The translations under genes and the position numbers were made by a program. From positions 332,277,527-332,341,526 of the forward strand of contig OZ005651.1 in NCBI GenBank assembly GCA_963930645.1: a stretch of 64,000 nucleotides of DNA, written 5' to 3'. Under the pieces are notes generated by a model. The model had not been told where the DNA came from. It saw nothing but the letters and a program-made list of their open reading frames with translations, and ran no database searches. Positions 1 to 10,019 of the stretch are shown here, one piece after another (positions within the stretch are counted from its first letter, which is position 1; each line of letters opens with the position of its first letter). This stretch comes from Salticus scenicus (lineage: Eukaryota; Arthropoda; Arachnida; Araneae; Salticidae).

Positions 1-644
1 AATTAGGTAGGTTGCGTTTGACGTCGCACCATTACTGCTCAATGGATAATTGGCGAAGGTCTGGGACGCACCCGTACGGATGTTCCGGAGACATGCCACC
101 ACAGTTTTGGTACTGTACGAAGGGGCTGGCTACCCCGCTTCGGTGAATTTCTTTCTATAAAAAAATTATATATATATATAAATATTATATATATAAATAT
201 TATATATATAAATTTGACATTGAATATGAGGATTTCCATAATTTTCTGCTTTTGACTTGTAGTATGCACTATTAATATTCCTTTTCAGTGAAAGAAAGCC
301 GAGAATAAGTGGGCAGAGAGCTCTGCACGTGTTAATAAGTAAAGTGAGTCGGGGGGAGGCGAAGCCTCCCTCGGGGGTTTGTGAGCGAAGATTCGCATAG
401 AGATTCGCTGGAGTGCTGTTCCAACATCCGTTGAGAACAGTCGCACTTTCCTGAGCTCCGCGCTGCGCCATCTATCGGCGTAAGCTTAAACAGTTATTAT
501 TAGAGTGATTGCTACTGTGACCTAAAGAGCCTTTTTCAAGGCTAATATCCGAGGGGATCAGTGGCCTTCGCTCGAGAAGAAAAACTTTTTTATTGTGCTT
601 CACATTTCACTGTATATTAGTAAAACATAGTACTTTTACTTAAA
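1..644. other. Non-coding leader of plus-strand LINE plus unassigned sequence
   Basis: No gene is visible. Bases 160-215 are an (AT)-rich simple repeat that separates a moderately GC-rich block (1-160) of unknown origin from the block leading into the LINE gag ORF at 645. The second block has short perfect hairpins: GCAGAG/CTCTGC at about 312-325 and GGGAGGC-GAA-GCCTCCC at about 354-370. It is probably at least partly the 5' untranslated region and internal promoter of the LINE that follows. I cannot place the element's first base. Confidence 0.45.
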
Positions 645-2150
645 ATGGCTGCAAATAGCCAAACATCCATTTCGATTGACAAACCAGTCACGTGCCCCTA
701 CTTCAGAGATGTGGATCTTAGGAGCCTGTCTACTGATGGAGCAGAGGCAGAGATGGTTAAGCTGCGGGCTGTCATAGCATGCAATGACGCAGCCATTCAT
801 AAATATAGACGAAAAGAGCTGGATGATGCTGCTTCAGCCAAGCTCTCCGCTCATGTTCAAGAAAGATCCCTCGCCTGGCAAGCCGGTACACTTCTGTCTC
901 AGGTGAGCGGCATCAGTTTATATTTCACCCCACCACCACCACCTCCTCCTATTGATAATTGCAAAAAGGGCATTAATAAGGATAGTGATAGTAATGCTAA
1001 AATCAGTTCCGACTTAAATTCTGAGGAAAATTCCGTGAGCGTAAGATGTGGTAACGTGGCGCCATCTTCCGACATGGAAGTCGTCGAAAACGTTATCCAG
1101 GTCAAGCGCTCACACTCGCAACAGGTTGACAGCAACCCTGATTCCGATGGGGAGGGGAATTGGGAAAAGGTCAATTATAGGAAGAAGAAGGCTAAATCAA
1201 TTGTAAATATGAACTCTCAGGCTAGCACCTCTAATTCAGTAAATAGCAACGCCAATAATGATAATAAAACTAAATCCAGCAGAATTCCTGCCTTCTACAT
1301 CCTACCGCCGCCCCATTGGCAGATCCTGCTGTCTGGCATGAGGAACTTAGTTCCGAAGCTGGCCAGCAAAGCCCAGGGGCGCTTCTTAAAACTTAAAGTC
1401 GAGAATGAGGACGAGTACCGAAAAATTCAGGCCTATCTCATTCAAGAAAAAATCAACTTCAAATCTTTCTTATTGGATTCCGAAAAAAGTCTGAAGGCGG
1501 TGATTCGGGGACTCCCCATCAACACTCGTCCTTCAGACATTGTGCAAAATTTAGAGATTGAAGGTTTCATGGGGGTCACTGTGACTCAGATGTTCAGAGG
1601 ACCTGTGTCCAAAAAAGTTCTTATGCCACTGTTTCATGTGGCAGTACCAAAAGCTCAAGTTGAGGTTGAATTAGATGCCATATTTTCGATCACTCAACTG
1701 ATGGGAACAGACGTCACGGTCGAAGCTTACCGGGGCCACAAAGGACCCTCACAGTGCTTCAACTGTCAGGGCTTCTTCCACTCTGCAAGATCTTGCAATT
1801 TGCCGCCCCGGTGCGTTAAATGCGCTGGGGATCACTTGAGCAAGAATTGCAGAAAGGATTTTGGTGATCCTTGCAGGTGTGTGCACTGTGGAGGCGCCCA
1901 CCCGGCAAACTATCGGCTGTGTCCGAAATTCCCAGTTCAAAACACGAAAAAAAACGCTAAACCCAAGCGTAAGCCCCAGCAACAGGTCACAGGGGCTCCC
2001 ATAGCCAAAAATTTCACGAGTAAGAAGGTTCAACCTTCCCAATCTTTTGCGGGAATTGCTATTGGTCGTAGCGAGCCCGAAGCTCCTCCCCCTTCCAAAA
2101 CTCCCTATATAAATTCCTCGGTCCCAGAAGACGCCAGTTCGGCTACCTAA
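645..2150 (+). CDS. LINE ORF1 (gag-like, zinc-knuckle protein), Jockey type
   Basis: This is the nucleic-acid-binding ORF1 protein of a non-LTR retrotransposon, which coats the element RNA in the ribonucleoprotein. It is 501 residues and uninterrupted. An acidic, low-complexity N-terminal half includes a proline run near residues 95-101 and a basic KKKAK patch near 180. It is followed by a PRE_C2HC-like domain (about 230-365). Three zinc knuckles follow (about 371-425): CFNC..H..C, CVKC..H..C and CVHC..H..C, the order typical of Jockey-clade gag. The tail is basic and Pro-rich. The stop codon is supplied by the first bases of an inserted MITE (2148-2406). Without that insertion the frame would end one codon later, so the protein is almost unaffected. 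ORF2 of the same element follows, truncated. Confidence 0.88.
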   Translation: MAANSQTSISIDKPVTCPYFRDVDLRSLSTDGAEAEMVKLRAVIACNDAAIHKYRRKELDDAASAKLSAHVQERSLAWQAGTLLSQVSGISLYFTPPPPPPPIDNCKKGINKDSDSNAKISSDLNSEENSVSVRCGNVAPSSDMEVVENVIQVKRSHSQQVDSNPDSDGEGNWEKVNYRKKKAKSIVNMNSQASTSNSVNSNANNDNKTKSSRIPAFYILPPPHWQILLSGMRNLVPKLASKAQGRFLKLKVENEDEYRKIQAYLIQEKINFKSFLLDSEKSLKAVIRGLPINTRPSDIVQNLEIEGFMGVTVTQMFRGPVSKKVLMPLFHVAVPKAQVEVELDAIFSITQLMGTDVTVEAYRGHKGPSQCFNCQGFFHSARSCNLPPRCVKCAGDHLSKNCRKDFGDPCRCVHCGGAHPANYRLCPKFPVQNTKKNAKPKRKPQQQVTGAPIAKNFTSKKVQPSQSFAGIAIGRSEPEAPPPSKTPYINSSVPEDASSAT

Positions 2151-2406
2151 GACTACTATATAACAGGCTGAATCATTCGCCGCCATTTGTCCGTCATTGC
2201 TAAAACTAAGACTATTGTATATGACTATTATATGAGATTATATAAGAGTATTATATAATAGTCTTAGGTTTGGCAGTGACGAACTACCACATAAGATTAT
2301 TATATGAGCCTATATATGACTATTATATAGTAATGTTAAGTTTAGCAATGACGGACTTGACGTACAAATGGCGGCGAATGATTCAGCCTGTTATATAGTA
2401 GTCTTA
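2148..2406. mobile_element. MITE inserted at the LINE ORF1 stop codon
   Basis: A 259-bp non-autonomous DNA element. Its ends are inverted repeats: TAAGACTACTATATAACAGG at the left and its reverse complement at the right. The match continues for about 43 bp, then resumes after an 8-base indel. The flanks repeat CGGCTAC on both sides (2140-2146 and 2407-2413), a 7-bp or mutated 8-bp target duplication. The interior is built from short TATTATATGA-like repeats and has no ORF. The superfamily is uncertain; a 7-8 bp duplication would fit hAT-like elements, but the ends do not look like classical hAT ends. Confidence 0.85.
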
Positions 2407-2572
2407 CGGCTACTTTCTAAACTACGTCATGGTCTTGGAAAAGAATCATGACAAAAAAAACATAGTAAAAGCCTGGAAAATGGCACTTCCACAAATTCGT
2501 GCGGCGTCCACGAACTTAGATCGCTCTTTCATCTTGTACGAGAGTTTAATATCTCTCGAGTAAATTTGTTAG

Positions 2573-3190
2573 GGAATTTCCACCCTTTATTTAGGCTTAA
2601 CTTTAACATTCGACCCTAGTAGAACATTGAATTCTTTCTCTGTTGGTATATGGAACGCCAATGGCCTCCATTGCAAAGCGGCTGAGTTCCGCGATTGGGT
2701 TTATAGTAATAATTTAGATATTATCTTTGTCTGTGAGACCAAATTCTCCCAGGGTTCTACTGTTAAGGTGGCCAATTATATGTTATACAATGTTGACAGG
2801 CCATATAATGGCACCTCTTTCGGCGGCACTGCTATTTATTTAAAGTACGGCTTCAATGTTACTCTCATTAAAGTCCAAAATCTAAATTCCATTGAAGTCA
2901 CGCCAATTGTTTTGGAATTCCCCACTATTCAAAAATTACTTGTTGCAGCAGTATATATCCCTCCTCAAAGCGAAAGGAATAACCTGCTCATGCGAGATTT
3001 ATCCCGGCTCACTAATATTTATTCAAATTTTATTATTGCAGGTGATTTTAATGCTAAACACTTGTCTTGGAACTGCCCCTCTAATGATGCTAGAGGGAAT
3101 ATCATCAGGAGATGGGTGGATCAAAATCATGCACAAATTCTTGCTCCCCCTGAACCCACCTTCACTAGAAGTAATAATATTTTAGATTAA
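2573..3190 (+). pseudogene. LINE ORF2, endonuclease domain only, 3'-truncated
   Basis: This is the AP-endonuclease-like N-terminal domain of the LINE pol protein, which nicks target DNA to prime reverse transcription. Visible motifs are WNANGL, the catalytic-glutamate segment VCETKF, GGTAIYL, VYIPPQ and the catalytic GDFNAKH block (about residues 140-146 from base 2627). The frame is open from 2573, but no ATG precedes the conserved start. The expected position reads ATTGAATTC, which looks like an ATG split by one extra T. The frame ends after NNILD at 3190, where the sequence switches to the tail end of another LINE on the opposite strand. The endonuclease C-terminus and the whole reverse transcriptase are missing. 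It belongs with the ORF1 at 645. Confidence 0.85.
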
Positions 3191-3702
3191 TATGTGTTAT
3201 CTCCATTATTTAGAATGCATAAGTTATTGTCTGTGATAAAGTCTTCAATAATTTGTCCGCGTGGATTAATGTCAGGACTACCCCAGAGTGGACTGTGTCC
3301 ATTTAAATCACCAAGAATGACATATGGGGTCGGCAGCTGTAAAATTAGGTTATTAAGATCACGAGGGTAAAGAGTCATATTTGGCGGTAAATAAATAGTG
3401 CAGATAGTGACAAGCATGTGGATATGGACCTGAACGGCAACAGCTTGGAGATCAGTATTTAAAGTGATATTAGTGTGAGGCACATTATTAGAAATAAGAA
3501 GAGCTACTCCACCTGTAGCTCTGTCAGATTGCGTAAAATCTTTTCTGAAACAGTTATAGCCACGAAATTTAGTATTATCATGTAGTCTTAAATAAGTCTC
3601 TTGAAAAACAAAACAAATTGGTCGATGATCAGAAATTATTTCTCTGATTTCCTCTCGTTTATTTATAAAACCTCGACAATTCCAAGAAATGAAATTAGTC
3701 AT
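3187..3702 (-). pseudogene. Second LINE ORF2, endonuclease domain only, 3'-truncated
   Basis: This is the endonuclease domain of a different Jockey-type LINE on the minus strand. It starts with an ATG at 3702, 14 bases after the stop of its own ORF1. Motifs in order are SWNCRGF, VFQETYL with the catalytic glutamate, GGVALLIS, IYLPPN and GDLNGHSPLW. The frame runs 171 residues and stops just after GDNTY, a few residues short of where the plus-strand LINE is cut. No reverse transcriptase or 3' UTR remains. The coding sequence is otherwise clean, so it was probably active until truncated. Confidence 0.87.
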
Positions 3703-3716
3703 GATTTGTTGCCATT

Positions 3717-5067
3717 TTAGATGAAAACATCCACGTCATTATCTTCTGATGCAGTGGACATATTATCATCAGCATCAGAAGGATGGAGACTGACTATATC
3801 ATTTTGTTTTACAGGAGTTATTTTAGATGTCTTATTTGAGTTAGTGGCAGGTAATTTTAGAATTTTCTTTTTTTTTTTTATAATATTGTGACGGGAAGGT
3901 GAGTTAGAATGTTTTAGAGAGCCAGAGGTATGTCCTCTGTCAGACAATATGCTTTTTGAAATTTGTGGGGATTTCTTGGAGGTGGATGGTTTAGAGAGTG
4001 AGGACTGTGTGGAGGTGGAAGGTTGACTAGGTTTTGTTGGTGGGTTTGAAGAACTGATTTGTACGCTTTCACTTGGGGCCTCCCAAGTGAAAGCGTACAA
4101 ATCAGAATGCCAAAACAGGTATTGTTTTGGCATTCTGTTTGTGTAGCTATAGTTTTAAGTGTTTTTTTTGATAGACGTAACAGCAGCATATGATTTTCCG
4201 ACAGCAGGGGTTCTAGATTCAACGATTTTCCTAGCTTCTGGGTATGATATATTCTGTTTTGTTTTAGTAGTTTGTATTTCTTTCTCCAATTTCCATTTTT
4301 CACATGCTTTTGAGTAAGATGGGTGATCTCCTTTACAATTAATACAACTGACTGGTTCTTCACATTTTTGATTGTCATGGCCCACTACACCGCAGCGGGC
4401 ACATGTTAGTTTTCCCCGGCATGAGGTTTTGGAGTGGCCAAATCTTTGACAGTTGAAACAACGTAGAGGATTTGGAATATATTGTCTGATAGGGCATTCA
4501 AGATAACCAGCTTTTATTGATTGTGGGAGTTTAGGGGAGTCTATTGTCAAAATTATGTGTTTGATGGGAACCGGCTTATTATCACGAAAGATTGAAATTC
4601 GTTTAACTGCAATAACTCTTTGGTCTTTTAAATTCTCGAGTATTTCACTTTCTGGAATATATTGTAGATCTGGTTCAGAAATCACACCACGGCAGGTATT
4701 CAGTGTTCTGTGTATACTTACGGTTACTGGTATATTGGCGAATTTAGTACATTTTTTTAGGTTATTAGCTTGCTTGTCATTGTCCACTTCAATTAGTAGT
4801 TCACCTGATTTGAGCTTTTTAACAGATCTTGGATCACCCATTATTGACTGCAATGAATTTTGAATTAGAAAAGGAGAAGTCTTTAAGAAATCTCCTTCAT
4901 TTCTCTTTACCACAAAAAAATCTAGCTTCACAATTTATGAAGACATTGTTCTCATTTAGCGTGGAAGAAAACTCTTCCATTCTATCCGCCCAAGTTTTCG
5001 CTTTTGAATTTCCATTAGCTTGGCCCGAGCCAGACGCATTATTCGTATTTCCTTTATTTGTCGCCAT
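3717..5067 (-). pseudogene. Second LINE ORF1 (gag-like), two homopolymer frameshifts
   Basis: This is the gag-like RNA-binding protein of the minus-strand LINE. It can start at the ATG at 5067 (MATNKGN) or at an upstream in-frame ATG at 5109. The N-terminal 50 residues are Asn/Ser-rich. The PRE_C2HC-like region and three zinc knuckles lie at about 4300-4470: CFNC..H..C, CARC..H..C and CINC..H..C. A Ser/Pro-rich tail ends at 3717, just before ORF2. The frame is broken twice, once at an A7 run (4914-4920) and once at an A8 run near 4165. Removing one base from each run restores continuity, which suggests slippage or consensus error. A third disturbance is a pair of perfect hairpins at 4054-4137. 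Confidence 0.82.
4054..4137. repeat. Two back-to-back perfect hairpins inside LINE gag
   Basis: The first inverted repeat has 24-bp perfect arms (4054-4077 and 4082-4105) around a 4-base loop. The second has 15-bp perfect arms (4103-4117 and 4123-4137) around a 5-base loop, and it shares three bases with the first. They lie in the gag tail, where the reading frame shifts. Such tight perfect palindromes are expected from local template switching by a polymerase rather than from selection on protein. Confidence 0.9.
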
Positions 5068-6237
5068 ATTGAAATAAGAAAAAAGGGTCGAGGGTTTCCT
5101 TAGTCCCACAAGTCAGCCCGTTTCTTGAACAAACGAAAAGCAAAGGGTTTTCAGAATCGCTCCCTGGGACACCCATAACCACTCACCAGCTACCAGACCG
5201 TCGACCCAGATCGGGAATAACATGTGGTAGTCGTGCTAGTCCGGTGTTTCTCGTTCGAGTAGTCACCGTTGTCTCACCTTCACCAAGGGCACCAGTCTCC
5301 CAGTGTGATCCCAAGGCTAGACTACCGTGAGACCCTCACCAAATCGCCAACCCAATAACCAGCGCCACATCTACACCGTTTTCAGCTTGGTTAATGTATT
5401 ATGAACTAAGAGAGAGCAAGTGGACGTGACAGCAGCGTGAAAAGAATCGGCCGAGCTCAGGCAAAGTCCAGAAAATGCTAAAGCAATAAGCAGCATAAAA
5501 CGTAAAAGAAGCTGACGAGCTAATGAGCTGTTACAGATTGACTGGCCTTTTGTACCCGCGAGTGGGGTGCGCGCGCAGGAAGGTTGGAATACATCCGCAT
5601 ATCACTAAGAGTCCATATGCAGATAGTCACGAATTTGCATACGTTCCATTTACTCACCATCGTTTCGTTTGCCGAATTTCGACGAACGCCGTTTTCAGTG
5701 ATGTATTTCAAACGAAAGTCTAAATTTCTCCTGAACTAGAACACCGATATGGTTTATTGTGGGCTCATTCTAAAACTTCTCAGGCTCGTTCTAAAGCTCG
5801 TGGAATGGAGAAGTTTTTGGTAAATTTGACCGATTGTAGCTTGAACGGTGTTTGCAGAACTGCCGGTTAAAAAATTTGGTGACAACTCGATTGTAAACTT
5901 CGCCAATGTTTTAGCTCTTGTAGCTCGCCGTGAAATTAAGGTATCCTGATGTAAATGGTGTCACCCGATAGGATTTTTTCTGCTCTTTCCAAATATGTGT
6001 TTATTTTGCGTTTAAGTCTTTCAGAAAGCTCACAAATTTGGGTTTTTTCAGACGGAATGGAAAAAAACAGGCATTTCTTCTATCTAAAATAACTCTGAAG
6101 CGGTTAGAGATAGGACAGGGTTTCTATGGTGTTTTATGCTCCCCATGGGCTGTTCTATCACCTCCTTTCGTTTGGCAGTTTATGTCAAACTCACCCTGTC
6201 TACATATACTTATAGCAGAAAAATCTTCGAGCACTTA
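5068..6237. other. LINE 5' UTR and unassigned sequence
   Basis: Bases 5110 to about 5400 are noticeably GC-richer than the surroundings and lie directly upstream of the minus-strand LINE gag. They are most likely its 5' UTR and internal promoter. From about 5400 to 5710 there is a second GC-richer patch with a GCGCGCGC core near 5570; its ORFs on both strands overlap and show no family resemblance. From 5740 to 6237 I see no gene and no clear repeat structure. Confidence 0.4.
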
Positions 6238-6450
6238 CAGTCGGTAACAAAAGTCTCCGAACACTAGCAAAAATTCCTACATAAAAAAAATACACTTAAT
6301 ACAGTTTTGTTAAATAAATCCTTGTCGAATCCTGTTTTTAGACTGATTAAGAACAGGAATCGACAAGGATTTATTTAACAAAACTGTATTAAGTGTACCC
6401 TTTTTACATAGGAATTTTTGCTAGTGTTCGGAGACTTTTGTTACCGACTG
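6238..6450. mobile_element. Palindromic Tc1/mariner-type MITE
   Basis: A 213-bp near-perfect palindrome. It begins CAGTCGGTAACAAAAGTC and ends with the reverse complement, flanked on both sides by TA (6236-6237 and 6451-6452), the Tc1/mariner target duplication. Arms of about 97 bp surround a centre of about 20 bp. It has no coding capacity, so it would need a transposase in trans. Confidence 0.88.
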
Positions 6451-6621
6451 TATATATAGATATATGGCCCACACTCATGATAGTTAGATCGAGTCTGAAA
6501 CATTGTTGGTTGACACAACCTAGCAAGTCGTTGAAGAGTTTCAAAGAGTATTGCAGAATGATAAAATTAAATTTTGACCAGTGTTTATATAAGAATAAAA
6601 AAATCAAACATTAAAAAAAAA

Positions 6622-7003
6622 TTAAACTAGTAAATATTTTTTTTTTTTGTGACAGACATTCAACTCGTAAAGTCTGTTCTTTTCCTCGACGTCGTATTCT
6701 TTTTCCAGTTTGTCAAATTTTCTTTTCAGAGTACCGAACACATCTTGCAACACTGAGCTGGATTTGAGGGTCCATATACCCTCGGTCCTCACGCACATGG
6801 AAGAACTCTTCTGCTTGTCGGGCATGTCTTCCGCATCCTCGTGTTGAGATACTACCGACGGGGGTGCATACAGATTCGAATTCTGGTCGAAGACCGTGCG
6901 GGCACACTCGTAGTATCCCCTGAGCCAGTCTTGGAGTTTCATCTCGTCTTCCTTTCTCTCGAACCGCGATTTCGAATTCGAACTTTCTGTTGAAGGGTAT
7001 AAT
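6622..7003 (-). CDS. Unrecognised coding-like exon or retrocopy fragment
   Basis: I do not recognise this protein. On the minus strand a frame is open from 7003 to 6622, preceded by a good splice-acceptor context (a T7 tract, then CTGCAG, ending at 7004). The composition is far GC-richer than the neighbourhood. The predicted protein has a hydrophilic N-terminus, an aromatic stretch (DWLRGYYEC), an acidic/Ser segment and a charged helical C-terminus (LKRKFDKLEKEYDVEEK) that could be coiled coil. It runs into a poly-A tract read as lysines before stopping. A second overlapping minus frame (7171-6713) also has protein-like stretches upstream, so a longer gene with a frameshift near 6960 is possible. 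It may be a host exon, a retrocopy or an element gene. Confidence 0.35.
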
Positions 7004-7174
7004 CTGCAGAAAAAAAGAGGTGATCCTACCCTCGTTCCACAGCTTTTTTGTACGATGGACCTCTTCGAGAGGCATTCGGTGGGACTTCATCGCCACGGCT
7101 AGAGATGTAAAATTTCTGGAAATTTTGAGGTAGTGAAAAAAAAAACAGTTTTTCCTTGTACAAAACACCAAAAA

Positions 7175-8340
7175 CTATTTAAATCATCATTCAACAATTA
7201 ATTTTGCATAGGGTGTGCATTCAAATGGAATGTTCATCTCCCAGCATCATTGATAGAATGGATTTAGATTAGAATTAATACGAGAGAAAAAAGAATTTTT
7301 TCATCTACCCAAACCAGATGTCTTTATATCCGAAACCCGAAAACTAAATAAGATTTAATGAATTATCTGAAAATCATGCAGAACTTTTTAAAGTTATAAA
7401 ATAAAATAAATTTTCATTGTTACAGAGTTAGCAAATCATTTAAAAAAAATAAAAAATAATAATAATTAAATGGAGTTACTGATACACTAATTTATAAATT
7501 TGAAAAATGGATTAATATTTTTTTAACCATTTATGCATTATGTACTTCAAGAGTACAAAAATGTGCTTTAAGTTTAATATACATATATATATATATATAT
7601 GTACAGTAAAACCCCGATCGTTTCCGCATTCATCGTTTTATTTCTATGGTCCCTGCACAAACTGTATTTAAATAATGTTAAAGGAACCCGCATGTATCGT
7701 TCTTCAAAAGGTCGTTTACCCGCATTCATCGTTGTAAAATATTTCTTCTGTCCGAAATGAATTTCAAAATCAAGCGATTCCATATGGCATGCAAACTTGA
7801 ATTACTTTTTTCAACCCAAAATAACTCTTCCCCATTTCCATGGAGGATCAAAATCGTGATGCCATGGCCATGTCTCCGGACTATCGATTCATTTTGTAAT
7901 TTTCAGCATGGCAGGAAGTAACCTCTCCAGTAATTCAGAAAATTGTTTCGTAAAATGCGGTTATGTGCGAAATACCAAACAGTAGGACAAGAAAAAGATG
8001 ATGCTATAATTTAGATTAAGATTGGCTGTGTGTAACAGAGGATGCGTCTGGTACAAAATTTGGTTACGTGCTAACTCCGACGTGCCATCTCCGGACATAG
8101 TCAAAGGAGGTCAAAGGTGTCAATCCCCTTTTGTAATCTCTAACGTCCAATGTGCCATCTCCGGACATAGTCAAAGGAGGTCTGTCAATCCCCTTTTGTA
8201 ATCCCTAACGTCTATTGACCGGAAATGTAGCCAAGATGAATTTTGGCGATAAATTTACTAGTTTTACACACGCTCAATGTAACTAAAATAATTTTTTATG
8301 CTTTCTAACATTACTTAAAATTAATGTTGAATGTTTTAAT
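7175..8340. other. Non-coding stretch upstream of MULE transposase
   Basis: This stretch holds an (AT)n run (about 7579-7600) followed by a sequence starting CAGTAAAACCCCGATCG, which resembles a pogo/Tigger-type terminal repeat next to TA. I find no matching second end. Bases 8083-8214 are a tandem duplication listed separately. The part from about 7900 to 8340 is probably the 5' region of the MULE element, but I could not define its terminal repeats. Confidence 0.35.
8083..8214 (+). repeat. Tandem duplication, 70-bp period, two copies
   Basis: The block starting TGCCATCTCCGGACATAG occurs at 8083 and again at 8153. Both copies continue through the same AATCCCCTTTTGTAAT segment with a small deletion in the second. 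It lies about 140 bp upstream of the MULE ORF. A variant of the core, TGTCTCCGGACTAT, occurs near 7870. Confidence 0.85.
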
Positions 8341-8349
8341 CGTTATATT

Positions 8350-9761
8350 ATGGAGTCTATGGAAATTGAATTGTTATCAACTTCGCAAAATAAACCTTTG
8401 TTGATAGTGAACGGTTATCAACATAGAATACACAGAAAAAGTAATGAATACATATCTTGGATATGCTTAAGAGAAAGACAAGAGAAATGTGCAGGAAAAG
8501 TTAAAACAGATCTGGATTATAAAATGTTAAGTTTTAGTGAACATTCTTGTGTGCCGAATGCAGCAAATATTGAAATTAAAAAAACAATAGAAAAATGCAA
8601 AAAAAGAGTTCGTGAAGAAATCGCATCACCTGTTTCCAGAATTTTTCATGAAGAGATGTCAAAATTATATAATAAAGGATATGAGTTTGTTTCAGAAACT
8701 CCAACTTATGAATCAGTCAAATCTACATTATGTCGCGAAAGGAGAAAAGTTTTGGGAACGGTGCAAAATCCTAAAACTTGTAATGATATTGAATTTTCAA
8801 ATGAATCACTACGCCTCCCAAATAATGAATGCTTTCTTAGAATAGATTTCACGATCGACCAGTGTAAAAAAATACTTGTTTTTGCCGGTGAGGAATCCAA
8901 AAAACTGTTAAAGAATGGTGAAATTTTCTTTTTTGATGGAACATTTAAAAGTTGTCCAAAACAATTTATGCAAATTTACACAATCCATGTTGATTATGGA
9001 AGTACATCATCGGAGACAAGCGTTTTTCCTGTTTTGTTTGCTTTTCTTCCTGATAAGAAAGAAATTACTTACTTTAATTTATTTACAGAAATTAAGAATT
9101 GGTGTCCTGAATGGAATCCGCAGTTTATCAAAATGGATTTCGAAACAGCAGTATTAAAAGCAGTGCAGGAAGTGTTACCAAACAGTAAAGTATCTGGTTG
9201 TAACTTTCATTATAACCAATGTTTATGGAGAAAGATTCAAGAAGTAGGTCTGAGTGTATTGTACAAAGATAATGAAGAAGTTAGGCAAATATGTAGAATG
9301 TGTTCGGCTTTATCTCTCATGCCAACAGAATTTATTGATGAAGCTTGGCTAACAATAACAGAAAATGCTCCTAGAAATGATAAACTCTGGATGTTTTTAG
9401 ACTATTTTGTGGAACAATGGTTGGATAATAAAAAATCTTCCTATCCAGATATGGAATGTCTATGGTCAACGCCATCGAACAAACAATGCTGTTGAAGGCT
9501 GGAATTGTAAGTTAAATAAGATAATTGGGAAAACTGAACCAAATGTATATTTAGTAGTGCAAACTTTGAAAGCAGAGTCTGAGAAAGGTGAAAATGTCTC
9601 ATTTTCTAAAAATGAAAGAACTGGGTCAGCCATTAATGAAACGAAAGAAAAAATATGTCAAAATTGATGAGCGAATAGAAAATGTTCTTGCAGAATTTAG
9701 AAAAAACAACGATCTAAGAAGATGTTTAAATGCCTTAAGCTTTGTAACCAAATTTGAATAA
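8350..9761 (+). pseudogene. MULE-family transposase with FLYWCH zinc finger, two frameshifts
   Basis: This encodes a Mutator-like transposase that would cut and rejoin DNA at its element's ends. The first 381 codons are open from the ATG at 8350. A FLYWCH-type finger is visible at about residues 20-75 (NGYQHR, SWICLRERQEKC, HSC). The MULE core has the first catalytic Asp in FFFDGTF (D196), the second in KMDFE (D263), and the conserved CNFH (C284, H287). The frame then shifts near 9445. The next frame carries the TNNAVEGWN block with the probable catalytic Glu. A second shift near 9594 leads to the C-terminus, which ends at TAA 9759-9761. The total length, about 470 residues, suits the family. 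Two indels and otherwise intact sequence suggest recent inactivation or consensus error. Confidence 0.86.
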
Positions 9762-10019
9762 ATAATTTTAATAGCCTGAATAACTTGTTTTTCCTATGTC
9801 TTTTATTTCTCTATGTCTCTTAATTTGTGTATGTATGTGGTATTTTTTTTTTTTTTTAAGTTATTACATGAAGTGACGTGTTTATTTACTAAATTAAAAC
9901 AAAATTTTTGATGAAAAAAAATTTATGAGCTAATTTAAGGAAGAAAAAAAAAAAAAAAAAACAGGAAAAGGAAAGGAAAGAAGAAAAAATTAATATTGTA
10001 GATCATTAAAGCTACAATA
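9762..10019. other. Non-coding 3' flank of MULE gene
   Basis: AT-rich sequence with poly-T (about 9843-9859) and poly-A (about 9943-9960) tracts. I see no gene or defined repeat end. It probably includes the 3' non-coding part of the MULE element. Confidence 0.4.

Noticed and set aside
899..2186. Minus-strand frames opposite the LINE gag
   Set aside because: Shadows of the plus-strand gag frame, with no independent motif.
7604..7790. Complete pogo/Tigger element
   Set aside because: The left end resembles such a terminal repeat, but no right end or transposase was found.
8612..9157. Alternative frames within the MULE gene
   Set aside because: Shadow frames; the main frame carries the FLYWCH and MULE motifs.
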